From Epiperipatus broadwayi (taxonomy: Eukaryota; Onychophora; Udeonychophora; Euonychophora; Peripatidae), in NCBI GenBank assembly GCA_028023455.1, contig JAQFVV010000072.1, positions 3,308,501 through 3,372,500 of the forward strand: a stretch of 64,000 nt of DNA. Reading direction: 5' to 3'. This document shows positions 23,311 through 36,407 of this stretch, piece after piece. The notes beneath the pieces were generated by a model that was given only the letters and a program-made list of their open reading frames with translations, was not told the DNA's origin and searched no databases. The translations under genes were made by a program, and so were the position numbers. How positions within the stretch are numbered: the stretch's first letter is position 1; every line of letters begins with the position of its first letter.

Positions 23311-24452
23311 CACCTGGGTCTCGTTTTACGTGATATATAGGTTCCTCAGAAAACGCGCAAACAAAATCGCGCAAAAATAGACGTAACTTACATTGAAAAA
23401 GGGGGGATGCGGTCTGTGATTTTTCAAAATTTGCGTAAAAGCAAAGCACCAATGTAAAATTACTTTAAAATTCGTGCAAAAAAAAAAAAAAAGGAAATAA
23501 AATATGACTAAAAAAAAATTTCAAATTTGAAAAAAATTGATACAAGACAAACTTTTTTTAACTATAATATTTAATTTTATTCAAAATAATATATTTTTAT
23601 GCATAATTTACAGTACAGTAAGTAATTTACATTTTTTTATACACGTTTTAATTATTATTGCTATTTGCCGAAAAACACATTTGTTTGTAAACTGGTAAAA
23701 AATCAAATTTTTCACAAGAGGAAATACAACTAATGCCAACTTCACACTCATGTTGTATCAATGGTTTCTTTGGAGACAAAGTAATTAGTAATAACTCTTT
23801 GAGACGATGATTTTATTATACAACCATTTAGCTCTCGTTAGAATTTAAGAGCACATTAATGATTAGTGTCATTAATAAGAAAAAATTTGCCAACTGATTA
23901 GAAAGTTGAAGACCTTCTCGAATCATTTTTGAAGTGAAAGGAACAGGTTCCACTTCTGTTTCATTATCTTTTTCTACATTTTCTTCTGTATCTAAACTTT
24001 TATTTTTGTCTTTAATTTTCAATTCCATTTAAAAATCAAATTTTGTTTCACTGCTATTACTCACCTTTTAAAAATAAACTTGCTGACACTAAATGATTAA
24101 TAATTGATTACATTCTTTTTTTAAAAAGCAAAAACAGAATGTGATTTAAAATGCAAAATTAACACGCACAATGTTTGAACAAATTTACATTATAATCTTG
24201 TAAAATGTGGAAATCATGATTTTAATTTCATTATTGCATAAAATCTTACTATTATAAAGCACTGAAAATATTAAAATTACTAAGATGAAAGTTGAATTCC
24301 AATAATGTGCTATTACTTTCAATATAACATAAGTGTGCAAAATTTATTATTTAAAGTAATAGTGCATTATCGGAAATCAACTTCCGGTGAAACACGAATC
24401 GCATAACTTCAAAATCGTGTTAAATAAGTCCGCATAAAAAGAGACCCAGGTG
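23311..24452. mobile_element. non-autonomous Tigger/pogo-like DNA transposon
   Basis: Perfect 12-bp terminal inverted repeats, CACCTGGGTCTC (23311-23322) and GAGACCCAGGTG (24441-24452), flanked on both sides by TA (23309-23310 and 24453-24454), the target duplication of the Tc1/mariner superfamily. The subterminal regions are also complementary (tcgttttacg against cgcataaaa). Internally a short minus-strand remnant resembles a Tigger transposase C-terminus. At 1142 bp it is too short for a complete transposase gene and would depend on one supplied elsewhere. Confidence 0.82.
23828..24028 (-). pseudogene. Tigger/jerky-like transposase, C-terminal remnant
   Basis: A 66-codon remnant in the 23311-24452 element. 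Residues 28-58 (VPFTSKMIREGLQLSNQLAN..F) resemble the helical C-terminal tail of pogo/Tigger/jerky transposases, which usually runs ..F..I..GL.L...L...F...D.N.ER... . A frameshift after that block spoils the expected acidic-arginine end. The acidic N-terminal stretch (KSLDTEENVEKDNETEVEP) is typical of the linker before it. None of the DDE catalytic residues is present. The family call is from pattern only. Confidence 0.5.
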
Positions 24453-24459
24453 TATTAAA

Positions 24460-25710
24460 AAAAACAGTTTTGCAGAAAATAGTTGAGAAAAGTTTCTTAT
24501 AACATTTTTTTGGCTTAGAATTGTATAACCCACTTATATTTCAAACGACAAAGAAACATCTTTTGGCCAATTTGTCCCCTGGTAAATTTTTCGGTAAGTA
24601 TTATATGTTAAAATGCATGTAAAATGGTATACTTTATTATAATAAATTTTTTCGCTGAAAATTCCATACTAAAAGACGGGAAATTCAAAATTCCCACTCT
24701 ACAATAGACATAAGACCCACCCTGACATGATCAGCCATTATGTGTTGCCAAGGCTGTAAAACGTTCAGCATTTTATGACATTGAAATTTCCAATGATGCA
24801 AAAACATGTTTATTTGTGAATTTATTGTTTTAGATATATTTTTAAAAATAATTTGCACTATATTTAATATAAATTATTAATAACTTATTTTGACTTGAAA
24901 TACTTTATTTTCAAAAATATAATGTTATATCACCAGCTAACATAAATATGTCCAGAAGCAAATCTGAAGACCAGCTATGACATAATCAATTTACTTGATA
25001 TTTACGAGTAAGAAAAAAAATCACAAATTTGCAATAAATATTAAAAAAACTTAAACTTTTAAAGCATAATTCGTTAGATATTAGAGAAATAAATAATAGT
25101 TCAGATGTGTAAAAATAATGAATATTACAAAATATTTCATTGATTTTATAAACTGAAAATAATCTTTCTAGAAACGATGACATATAACGTCTTTGTTTTG
25201 ATTACGGACACATTTTTTTTAATATTTACAGAAACAAAATGTGAACATTTAAGATTTATTTCACTAGTAAATAAAAATATCTATCAAATGAAGTCAAATT
25301 TATTATTTTCTGACATGTAATAATGAAACAAAGAAAAACACCAGAAAAGCGAAGTACAAAATGGTTAAGGCGAGTTGATTCTCATTAATTCTATTTTTTG
25401 ATTATTTCTATTTGCACTATAGATATAATTTATTAGTATATTTTGTAGTTTTTTTAAAAAAATATATATTTTATTCATATTTATATTATATATATCTTCC
25501 AAAATAAAAAATAAAGATAAACATTTTAAATATAAATTTTATCAATATTAATCCCTTAACTAGACATGTTTATTTTTTAGCATTTTTTGTATATATATAA
25601 AAAAAAGATTTTTTTAAAAAAAACATCATATTAAACAGTATATTTTTGAAATATTTGTTTTTAGGAAATAAATAACATTTTTGTGATTGAATTAAAGAAT
25701 CATCCCTTGT
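24460..25710. other. unassigned A+T-rich DNA
   Basis: No gene, RNA gene or repeat recognised. Confidence 0.5.
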
Positions 25711-25714
25711 AATA

Positions 25715-26065
25715 AAAGGATTGAAGACCATATGAAGGAAGAAGTTAAAGAGGTATCTCTTTCAACTTTAAAAGTGTATTGTCATTTGCTAACACTAGAG
25801 GGCTATTCAATTATATTTCAACAGTTGCAATGAGTTAATCTTAAGAAAAACATTTCATATATTTAGCACTGTTATATGTCAATCAGGTTTAAAAATATTT
25901 AGAAATAAATTTCTGATTGACTAAAAATGTATCTTTTCTAGCAGAAGCATTGCAGATAATCCTCCTATTATGTGGAGAAGGAAGAAGTATCTCTTCAAAT
26001 TTCAAATATATATTGTCATTTGCTGACATCAGTTGCAATGAGTTAATCTTAAAAATCGTAATATA
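25715..26065 (+). repeat. diverged tandem duplication
   Basis: The block gtatctctt ... attgtcatttgct ... cagttgcaatgagttaatct occurs at about 25752-25850 and again at about 25990-26053, with the second copy shortened. No coding potential. Confidence 0.65.
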
Positions 26066-26959
26066 CATATTCAACCCTTTTAAAATGAAAACTATATTTT
26101 AATATTTTGTAATTTATTTTTGTTTTGAATTCTTATTCTATTTCATGCATCTTACTAAGCATAAATAATACTAATATCACACATCAATATAAATATACTA
26201 ACTCAAGAAGAAAACAGGAGGAGAAAAAAAAAATTTCTTGGCAAACTTTTATGTGGATTATTCTTTGTAATAAAGCAGATATTTTGGCTGGTCAAATGCA
26301 TGGTCAAAGTTAACCCATCAGCGATAATTATGTAAACAACAGATTATTAGACTGATTAAGAATAAAAAAAAAACAGTGCCTGAGTAAGAATAACTCACTG
26401 TCTTGTAGTATAGTTTACTGGTTCATCAAAGGCTATATACAACTTTTTAAGCCATTTTGGTCTCACCTTTTCCTTCTTAAGTCACTTATTACGGGGCACA
26501 ATTATCATGAGACTTTTATGCCATTAGACATTGCCCTATATTGAATGTTACAATAAGAATGTGTTTATGCAACCACAATATCAATTTCTATAAACCCCAT
26601 TCTGTAATTATACAGCAATTGCCTTTTGGTTTTATTTATTTATTTTAGCTTATGCCGTCAAAAATTAAAAAGACAGTAACAGAGAGAGGCTTAATAGGGT
26701 GTCAATCCTTAGTTGTGATCTTAACTCAAAGCAGTATAATCAATGAGTCAGTTGGGAAGTGGATTTGAATAAGAGAAGAGTTTCAGCTGTCAAAGATTAT
26801 AAATTTAGATAGTCCAATTCAGGGATGTCCATGCTTACTATAGAAGTGGAAAGACTAGAAAGTACGATCTAAAAATGGCGTATCTCACACAGTTCGGTTA
26901 GATTGTCATGACTGATGAATTATTGATTTCAACGATATAACAATAATAATCGTAATAAT

Positions 26960-27310
26960 ACACATAGGTCAAACTCTCCATACAGTAGCACCATTGGTGA
27001 GAAACCTTGGATCTGAAAGCTTTATAGTTAGATAATAAGTTAAAAGCTGACTGCTGGAAGGTTGCCTTAGATCCAAAGATCTAGGTGCAGTGCTCTCAGA
27101 TCCAAGCCTCCTCGCTGATGAAAAGCCACAAGCTAGAAACTAGTCAGGGAATATTGGATGAGTAGGCACTAGATGTCAATTACATGCACAAAACTTCTTG
27201 CATCCATTGATTGCTCTGGCTTGCACTGAGTGATGCTACTGCATGGAGAGTTTGGTCTCTGTGTAAACAGCTAGTGTAAGCATAAAGATTGGTGATCTTG
27301 TGATGTTTAG
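26960..27310 (+). repeat. family B element with hammerhead
   Basis: The left end is minus-sense (tcaaactctccatacagtag ...). Then comes plus-sense sequence running through gtgcagtgctctcagatcca, the ribozyme (27108-27151), ggatgagtaggcactaga, ttgattgctctggcttgcac and the shared 3' end gtgatgtttag. It has the same inversion architecture as the elements at 36.8 and 41.7 kb. I could not define a target-site duplication. Confidence 0.75.
27108..27151 (+). ncRNA. hammerhead ribozyme, family B, weakened
   Basis: Core CTGATGA (27115-27121) and GAAA (27136-27139) are intact and the scissile GUC ends at 27145. Stem II is reduced to about three pairs (AGC/GCT) with an A-A closing mismatch. The first stem I pair is lost (G against A). 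Probably poor or inactive. Confidence 0.65.
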
Positions 27311-28059
27311 CAGTAGTAATACCAGTAGCAGTACTAAAGCAGAGAGCAGTGGTAATAGAATTTAATTTTCTTCTAAATATACACATGAAATGTGTGAACT
27401 CAACTGGATACAAATTCTTCAACATCAGGACAGAGAACAACTCTGGTTAAAGAGCTATCAGGATTTGAGATTGATATAACTGCTCTTAGTGAATAGAATA
27501 GATGAATAAGGCAGATCAGTCAGTGAAAGTAGAAAGCATGGTATTGGATTTGCTACAGTCTAATTTAGTATCTTGTTGTTGGAATCCCTTGTATTACTGA
27601 CAGACTAGTGGTTTTAAAATTCACATTGCACAACAGTATTAGTGTTCATTTTATTAGAGCTTATCCTAATCTTAGATTTTGAGAAGGAAAGTTTTATTCC
27701 TTAATGTAGCATTATTACGTCAATATAATTAAAAAAACTGAATTTTTTTACTTGAAGAGTTTAATTCATGTTTTGGCAAATAGTAGTTTTCTGTCCCAAA
27801 GTTATCGAAAATAATGGTATTGGTGATATAGATTCAAAAGGTTTGCAATTACTACATTTTGCACACCCTATGGATTAATTATATACTTTGTTTAGGCAAA
27901 AAGCCTGCTATAAAAACATGGTAGCATCCAACCAAAAATAATGGTATTTAATAGATTACATTATAGTTAGAACCAGAATACAAGAGAAGATCACATTGCA
28001 TGAGCATTTAGAAGTATAAATTGTTAGACAGATTATAAATTCCTATGCTCCAAGATTAA

Positions 28060-29275
28060 ACTGATAGGTGCAATAAAAATAGATTATTATTCCAACCATA
28101 TTCATTCCTGTAAAAAATCTACTATATGTAATAAATGATCATTAGTTATTAAAAATAAACATTGCTAATTTGGATATTCAGGACAGTCATATTACTGAAT
28201 CATCAAATTCTCTTATGAATACAAGCAAATCCATTCTTGGATCAACTAAAAAAAAAGATTGGTTTTCTGACAAAGATCTTATTATTAATATTATAATTAA
28301 ATGGTAATGTGGTATTTTCTGCTTGAGATAATAATAAATTAAATGTGGATCTTTATAATAAATATAGAGATCTGAAGGCAGATGTTTAATGATTGACAAG
28401 AATGCTTGAAAATAATTGATGGATTAAGACTGTACAGAAGATACAAATGTTCAGTGATCATTATCATTCTAGATGATTCTTTTTGAGGCACTGAAAGCAA
28501 CACATGGATCTGAGAAACATCAGGGTTCTATTAAATCCAGTAATGGCACTTTTTTATTTGATGACAATGATATTTTGAACAGAGGGTATTTTGATCATTT
28601 TTTGAATAATGATACAAGAATTCAGATGACAAGTTTTATAATGATATATCCATTTTATCCACTCATTTAGATTTGGATAAAGATATCCCACTTAGTGAAG
28701 TTGTAACAGCTCTTTAATAATCTTAAAAATGAGAAGATGCAGGTAATGATATACATGGAAAAGTTTTAAAATATGGTGGTGATATGTGAGTTTTAAAAAT
28801 ATTGGAATTTTTAAAGAATAAAATGGACCCACCTGATCTTAAAAATACTTTTATTATAATTGTAATTTTTAAAGGCAAAAGGAATAGACAAGATTGCAGT
28901 AAATATTGTGGAATATCATTATTATTCATTACCTTAGGCACTTTCAAATATTTTGTTGAATAACTTGCTTCAGGTCATAGATATGTTATTTCCAAAGACT
29001 CAATATAGTTTTAGAGATTCAAAAAGCAATGAAGACCCCATTTTTGTTGCCAGACAAATGGAAGAAAAGTGCCAGGAACAAAAGAGTGATTTATATGTTA
29101 TTATTATTGATTTAGTCAAAGCATTCGATTTAGTTAATAAGACAGGTCTGAGATATTGTTTGAAGTTAGTTGGTTGTCTGCCAAAATTTGTTCCTATCAT
29201 ACAACATATGCATGATGAAATGAGAGGAAGTGAAATAGGGAACAAGATATGATATAGATCTAATGACGGAATTTG
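28060..29275 (+). pseudogene. LINE-1 family reverse transcriptase fragment
   Basis: The plus-strand partner of the 17098-18535 copy. Blocks in order: linker (..INIANLDIQDSHIT.. near 28150; ..SILGSTKKKDWFSDKDL.. near 28225); finger start (..FKGKRNRQDCSKYCGISLL.., about 28860-28920); palm motif A region at 28953-29252 (..EKCQEQKSDLYVIIIDLVKAFDLVNK.., with the catalytic D of IDLVKAFD kept). The homology stops near 29275, before the YADD box, so the copy is 3'-truncated or broken there. Several frameshifts. LINE polymerases prime reverse transcription at the nicked target; this copy cannot be active. Confidence 0.8.
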
Positions 29276-29404
29276 TAATATGAATTGACTAAAAATGACA
29301 ACTTCACCTTCTTAGATTTTTGGATTTAAAATATCCAAAATGACTTGCAACTAAATACTAAAAATATAAATGAAAAACAATGACGTTTAATAAAATTTGG
29401 ACAT

Positions 29405-29500
29405 GCAAGTACCTGAAATGACAAAATGGAGTCACAATCCATGGACCATAGATCTAAAGTCCTCTATTCTACCACTGCATTATACCATGCAGGGTTATTA
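29405..29500 (-). repeat. SINE-2 head, inverted
   Basis: The reverse complement reads ..atggtataatgcagtggtag aatagagg.. then ..ggtccatggattgtgactcc.., as in the SINE-2 heads at 5.5 and 7.4 kb. Confidence 0.5.
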
Positions 29501-29529
29501 ATTATCTCCATCCACTTTTCAACTTTTTA

Positions 29530-31020
29530 GTCTACATTAAATATGTATATGTAGCCTCTTATTATGATAACAATGACATTTTCGCTGGATCTCATCTATG
29601 ATCCCTTGGGTGACAAAGGCAATCATTATCCCCTCCCCCCCAAAAAAAAATGCAGACAGAATTAAATAAAAAAGAATGAGGAATGCATTAACTAATTTGA
29701 CATATTTTGTTTTTAATAATCATTATTTTTTAAACGAACCTACATTTATGTAATATTATCACCTTCCTATTTTTTTTAAAATAAATACAACATTTATATA
29801 AAGTCAAATTGTATTATTTGCTTCAATTTGCATCAAACAATATTATCTCAAACAAAAAAAAAAAAACCCTCTTAATTAATATATTATAGGGCTGAGTTAG
29901 TATTCTTAATTGTAATAACAGTAATTGAAAAGAAAATAATCCATTTGGTCAATAATTTACAAATTACCAATCATACTAGAGTCACGGCATATTGACTAAC
30001 TGTTCCTGTTGCCTAATGACAGATAATAACCAACTTTATGCATTCTAAACATGAAGCATGCACTTATTTATTTTCATATTAACAATAAATTACTTTCACC
30101 TTTCTGAAAAATATTCTCTCTTATGTCAGAATGAGTTTTTGAAAAGGGAAAATGATTTTGTCTGAATGAATAGAATAAACAGAATGACATTTAATAACAA
30201 TTACAAACATTATCAAGAATAATTAATAATTATAATTAGAAAAACCAAGATATATACGATAATAAACTGTAGGAATATAAATACGATTAATAATGTTATT
30301 AAAAAACCTATAACTTGTTAAGTAATTAATGAAATTATAAACTGATAAACACAAGGTATATTTTATACCAACTACATCGAGGCCTCAATAAAATGTTGAT
30401 TCAGTTATTCTATTTGTAAAAGAATAAATGGATCTGCCCTTAATATAGTTACTGCAAAGCATAGGCAGTATCAGAGTTTCAGACAACTGAATTTTTACTG
30501 CAGCAATGTAAATAAATAAAGTTTCAATGAAGATTTAAAAAGATTATGAATAGGTATGACTTTACTATTCATATAAGTACATGTGTAGTAATGAGGATTA
30601 GGAATATCAGTCTAGTAATAATAGTTATGGATAATTAAGGATACACCAAAGAATAACCTAGGAAAGACCAATTACTTTCACTCCTCATCCCCCAATCTAA
30701 AAAAAAAGTATATCAACTTCAAGAACAAATAGTTTGTAAAAAAACACAACCCCAAAACTGATTATCTTTTGCAAAAAATATGTGGTAATGTATAACATTA
30801 TGATCTTTAAATATTAATATTGCACCTTCAATAAGTTCTGCACTCTCAGTTACCTAATTTGGCTTACGGTGATACCAGCCCCGAGACCATTATTTCTCAT
30901 TGTGCTTATCACCAACATATAGAAATGACACTCTAAATTAATCTAACTGTTATTTAACATTTTTTCTGTTTGTAAAACATTAAATAAATAATTCTTATAG
31001 TTTTCAGAAACTTTTTAACT
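29530..31020. other. unassigned A+T-rich DNA
   Basis: No gene is seen. Poly-C/poly-A stretch at about 29632-29650. Confidence 0.5.
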
Positions 31021-31026
31021 TAATAT

Positions 31027-31049
31027 TGTGCCAATGCGAAATTGGCACA
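31027..31049. other. perfect 9-bp hairpin
   Basis: TGTGCCAAT, loop gcgaa, ATTGGCACA. Too short to assign a role. It lies upstream of the promoter-like patch at 31.6 kb. Confidence 0.6.
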
Positions 31050-31604
31050 TGTATATAAAATAATTTTGTCTAAAAAAATTATTAAAATCTTTCGTAAAAG
31101 AGAGTGAAATAAAAGTTATAAAAATCGGAAGTTTCTTTAAATGTAAATGCAGTTTGTTTTCGTGAAAATAAGATTTAAAAATCAGAGAGTTCTTAAAAAT
31201 AAAACTTACAATTAAAGAGGAGAGAGGAAGTTTTGTTTAGAAAAGATAAAACTAAGAGTTCATAAAAGTTAAAGAGTATTATTATTATAAATTAAAAGTT
31301 TAAAAAAAATATAAAAATCTCTTTTCATTCCAGTTTATTATAATAAATTATATATGTGCGTGCAAATGTAAACAAAAGTATGCATGTTAGAATAATATAA
31401 AAAAGAAAAATATATATAAAATGAAATGTATTTAAAAACACAGTGGTGGACTACTAATTAAAGATATGAAAACAACACGTTTTAAAATAGCTACTACTAA
31501 TCAAACAATCAATCAAAAAACACGTTGTCATAGGATTAATTACTAATGGAATTTCGACAACACCTATTGCACCGTTTGCCGGAGGATATGAAAACGAAAA
31601 CAAT

Positions 31605-31850
31605 TCACAGATATAAATAGCTAGATTTTATCGGACATTCAGTTTAAGTTTGCAGTTTCAGTCTAGTTTTGCAGTGTCAGTTTACAGAAATGCAGTGCTC
31701 CAGCCTTTTGAGTCCAACAAGATCATCACAACCTGCCTGTGAAATAATGTCGGCATAACAACTCTGAAACCCTCCGTCAAAACGTGCAACTGTCTCCAAG
31801 AAGAAACCAACGGATTACCATAAATTCTCTTCAATAAACAAAATCTAACC
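31605..31850 (+). promoter_or_regulatory. core-promoter-like patch, possible LTR R region
   Basis: A TATA box (gatataaatag, 31610-31620) is followed about 28 bp later by an initiator-like ATTCAGT (31637-31643). About 190 bp further on is a polyadenylation hexamer AATAAA (31833-31838). This spacing is typical of a retrotransposon LTR (U3-R-U5). The region 32330-32640 downstream is richer in G+C than its surroundings and could be the leader. I found no second LTR, primer site or gag/pol, so the call is tentative. A host promoter is possible too. Confidence 0.3.
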
Positions 31851-32639
31851 GGTTAGATATAATCAATCAGAAGCAGCAGAAGTAGCCAACGACAAGAAAA
31901 AAAATCCTAGGTATATGTTTTATTATCGTCATTTACACGTAGTAGTCACCACTGTAATCCATAAATATTCAAGATTAAAATTATATGAACTCTATCATAC
32001 ATAAAATGAACTATTGATATGTGTGGGTGAGTTTCTAATGCTATAAATGCTTTATTATTATGTTTGCGAATGTGAGATAATTTAAAATGTCAAAGATTAT
32101 TTTTGTTTTTTTCATAAAATATACTATCATGAGTTAATTTAAAAAATGTGCGTGTGTTAAAATTGGATTTATAAAATGTTTATAATGCGTTTATGTTAGT
32201 AAATTATCTTTGGAACTTAAGTAATGTTGATTAAAATAAATTGTCTTTAAATTTAAACTTTATCTGTCGGTCAATTCTTTTTATCAAGCTCTTCTTACCA
32301 ATATTTTATTACTGATTAAAATTAGACTGGGCTAGTTAAGGGAATTGTTTCGAGCGCTGGATTATGAGCCTACTGCCCGAATATGTTAGTCTTCAGACTA
32401 GCTGGCGCACCGGGGTTTACCCCGAAACAAATAAAGTATTTGGATAGTAGGGGTTTGAATCTAGCAGCCGAGATGGGCCATTGTTGATAGTTAAAGCTAT
32501 CAATAAGATCTCCCATTTTGCTCGAACGTGCCGGTTCGTTCACGTAATCTTTATAAGAGTATAAATGTATTATGAAGGAGTTTGAAGACGGCCAAAACTT
32601 ATATATACGTATAAGTAGGTGGTTTCAGCGGTTCGACCC

Positions 32640-33060
32640 GGTACAATATATACATACACACTCTTTTTATTGTACATTTTTAATGCTTTATGGCAATCAA
32701 TGGTTGAACATTGCATATCATCTTATATCAGTTTGGTGGAATTGTTTTTTCCTATTTTCTTTCAATTTGTAAAATTAAATTAAGCTGCCCAATAATCATG
32801 AGTGGAGTCTTAACAATATCAAAGCTGAAAGAGAAACTCTAAATAAAAAGTTATATATAAAAAAAAAAAAACTTCAAAAATATTCACACCTTAACATCGA
32901 TAGATTTAATTACTCCAATCATGTGAAAAGTTTAGCCCTTTAAAATCTGCCATAGTTGAAAAACAAAAAAGAAGTAAGAAGTGGTCTCTTTGAAATAATA
33001 TTAATTCTACGTATATATTTATATAGATGAACACTTAACATGAGTATGCACTACATAGAG
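32640..33060. other. unassigned A+T-rich DNA
   Basis: Nothing recognised. Confidence 0.5.
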
Positions 33061-33064
33061 ACTT

Positions 33065-33160
33065 TATACACAAACCTTCCTGCATTCATTGATTACTCTG
33101 GCTAGCACTGAGTGGTGCTACTGTGTGGAGAGTTTTGCCTCTGTGAAAATCAACTTAACT
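33065..33160 (+). repeat. family B 3' fragment
   Basis: Contains ttgattactctggctagcac, gtgctactgtgtggagag and ttttgcct, the segment 3' of the ribozyme in family B; no ribozyme. Confidence 0.7.
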
Positions 33161-33599
33161 CAAGCAGTGTTTAATTAACCTTAAGTTCAATTGTTAGGAA
33201 CATCCAGTTACAATGTTTACATCACATTAAAATGACCAAACAAATAGCTCCCCCAAGACAATTATTTCATGACTGCATCAGTTAATAATGAGTTGTTTAA
33301 TCATAATATTTACGATTATATACCATGATTATTTCACATTTGAAGACATGAACTGTCTTGGAGTTGGTATTTATATGAAAAAAAGCTTTGCATAATACGT
33401 GAAATACATTAGCAGGTAATCCATTACCATAACATTTATCATTGCTCAACAGAATGATATGGCTGTATTAATATGATGTTAAAGGTTGGAAGTGATTATT
33501 ATCAGTGATTTGATTGGTTAGTTAATTCAACAGTTTCAAGTACATTAATTCATATAGTTATTCAAATTTAATGATATGCATATTTAAATTATATAATGA

Positions 33600-34040
33600 C
33601 CATTATTGATTAAAAGAGGACACTTTGACAGCAGACCCAGATTGTAAATGACATTGGTATTGTTTGAGTGTTGACTTCTTTCGCATATTTACATTCAATA
33701 CCTATCTAGCTTTGAACATTATTAGATTTGCTATATAAGTAATACATGGTTGGAGAGCAATTTGAAAGTTATAAATGCAATTTGAGAGTTGTAATTGACT
33801 ATATGTTAGACTACTTTCAGAACAGTTTATAATTACCTGTTTAATGAGATTTATTTAAACTTATTTCACTCTCTGTAGTCAAGTTGCAGTTTTTAGTATC
33901 TATATAAATCTATTACACCATAGATAAAAGTGGATTTCCTCCATTTTTGATTAAAGGAAGTTGCCTTGACAACAGACTGAGATTGTTGATGATACTGGTA
34001 TTATCCAAGTGTTGACTACTTTCATATATTAATAACGATT
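33600..34040 (+). repeat. diverged repeat pair about 335 bp apart
   Basis: The block ttgattaaaag..ttgac.acagac..gattgt..atga.a.tggtatt....gtgttgact occurs at about 33605-33690 and again at about 33943-34025. Family unknown. Confidence 0.5.
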
Positions 34041-34497
34041 TATATAAATTATGAAGTTTTTGTGCTTAATATTACTTAATAGTTTCTGCTTGTTTAAATA
34101 TAAAATCTTTTAATAGTTGAAATACAGAAGGAAGCCAATAACTATGTTGCAAATGAAAGCATATCATTTGTAACAACAGTAGCGGCTCTTCTACACATAT
34201 TAAGAAATGTTGGTACAATACGTTTAGATAAGCATCAACATGACCAGTGATTGGTTTCTGTAGTTAAAATGATGACTGTATTTGACAGTTTACCCCAAAG
34301 ACACTGTATAATTTCGTGGACAAAGCATTACTTGCAAAAGATATTCATAAAGAAAGAATTCCTTTTTTACGGTGAAAAATAGACCACCACATGATGATAA
34401 AAAGGTTGAAAAAGAGAAGCATAGTTGCTATTCTGAAAAACTGGCAAAACAATGGGACAAATAAACCAAAGAATACATTGACAAATGTCCTTTTGAG

Positions 34498-34606
34498 AGT
34501 TAAGCATTGGTGGTCGAGAGGTCAGCGACAGCTGCTTTTCAAGCAATTGTCCCGGGTTAGCGGGTTCGCTTCCCGGCTGATGCTATGACACATGAGAAAA
34601 AAAGAA
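34498..34606 (+). mobile_element. SINE-1 with 11-bp target-site duplication
   Basis: Flanked by gtccttttgag (34487-34497 and 34607-34617). The tRNA-like head, GCATTGG ... (C)TGATGC (34504-34583), has an A box (TGGTCGAGAGGTCAGCG) and a B box (GGGTTCGCTTCCC), which together form a pol III promoter. A short tail, tatgacacatgag, precedes an A-run. Non-coding; mobilised in trans by a LINE. Confidence 0.85.
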
Positions 34607-34619
34607 GTCCTTTTGAGGT

Positions 34620-36400
34620 TCATATTTTGTTTGTTTTACCGTTTATAGGTATTCCCAACTTGTTTATTGATTTCCCCCCTCATTTTACACAATTATTTTT
34701 TACGATGGATATAATAAAAATACATTTATATTTCAAGAAATATTTTAAGAAAGATAACAGAATTCTTTTTTTTTTAATGAGAGAGAGAAAAAATCATGTA
34801 TTAGTAATTTAAAAATTATATATAAGTATTCATGGCAACTTGCTATTCAAGATTTAATAAATGCAAAAAAAGAAATTCTAAATGTCAGTTTTCTAATAAG
34901 ATGTCTTTCTTCGCCTTTGACAGAAAATGACAAACGGAATTTTGTCATTTATCAAATAATTTTATGTACAGTTTTTTTTTTTTAAAAAAAAACCAATCGT
35001 CAACTGAACTATAATAAAATGTTTTATTTTATAAATTATTTATAACATAGTATTAATGCCCATTATAAAATAATCGGGTAGGTATTAATAATTCATTACT
35101 TATTATACTATGGCAGTTGATTAGAATGTCATCATGTAATACAGAATAATAAAAATAGATGTCAGTCTCCGAGATTTTAACTTAGTGATGCGAGGAGCTC
35201 AATTATACATAGAAGATCCTGATTTACATCTGGAGACAGGATCGAGTACGAGATGACCGATTGTAATAAGTGATCGAACTAGTAGGTTACAATTAATCGA
35301 TTTTTTTTATGAAGGAAGGGGGGGGGGATTAAGTTACAACGTAGGCTATTTTTAATAACTGAAAGTTGAATATCAGAAATAAAACTACAGAAAAAAATTA
35401 AAATGATTTTTATAATGCCAAGCCTCCTTCAAAGAATTTGTGTATTAAAATAAAGTTGTGAGAAAGAGAAGAAAAGGAAAAAGTGCTTCTTAATTTAAAA
35501 ATAAACAAATAAAGTGGTTAAATTAGTATTAATTATAGTAGGCACACAATCCCAGAGTGAAATAAAGAACCTAAAAGTCTTAAACCTCCTTATAAAACTG
35601 ATGCAAGTTAGGAACAACATTAAAGTCAACCTACTAGGAGTAGTAATGTATTAGCATTTTATGGGGACAGTGATCACAATTAGGGAAAATAAAAATGGAC
35701 AATGTATAAAGTAGATGACAAAAGCAAATATTTATTTATTTTAAACACACAACATATTTATTAAATTCTTGATTAATGGATGGACAGAAGCATTTATGGT
35801 GAAATGGCACATCCAAAAGAGAAGCCTGTTTTTTCTTTCTATATAATAATATTTGGATAACTAACAAGAAATAATGCATATTACAGCTGTGAAGAATGCA
35901 GCAATTAATGAAACAAGACCTTGATCATCATCATTAGCAGTTAACTATTATTTCCATCCAATACTTCAGGAAAAACTTAGGGCATTTAGTATTCAAATTC
36001 CTTTTAAAATGTAGATTCCAATATGATGGAAAATCATACTTTAGAGATCAGAAATTGATATATTTTAAATTCTTCTGAAGTTAATTTCAGAATGCCTTCA
36101 GATAAAGCTGCCTGTTACATTCTAGTGATCATTAAGTTAACGTAATGGCATTTGAGCAGACTATATGCCAATGCTTAGGTTATAATTTTACATTAAATAT
36201 TTCTGAGTAGAAAAGATAATGAAAGATCAAACTTATAGAGGTTAATAAAATGACAGCATTGGTTATTTTTAAAGATGTTTTTATTTAACAAATATAAAAT
36301 ATTTTTATTTTAATAATAATACACTTTTAGAAGTGCATGTAAAAAGTGAGAAATCAGGAGGAACTTCATTAATAAGTATATGAAATTTCTACTGATAAAG
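34620..36400. other. unassigned A+T-rich DNA
   Basis: No gene or named repeat is recognised. Confidence 0.5.
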
Positions 36401-36407
36401 GCCTTTG

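Noticed and set aside
26905-26945. ACTGATGAATTATTG on the plus strand
   Set aside because: Stem II cannot form and GAAA is absent.
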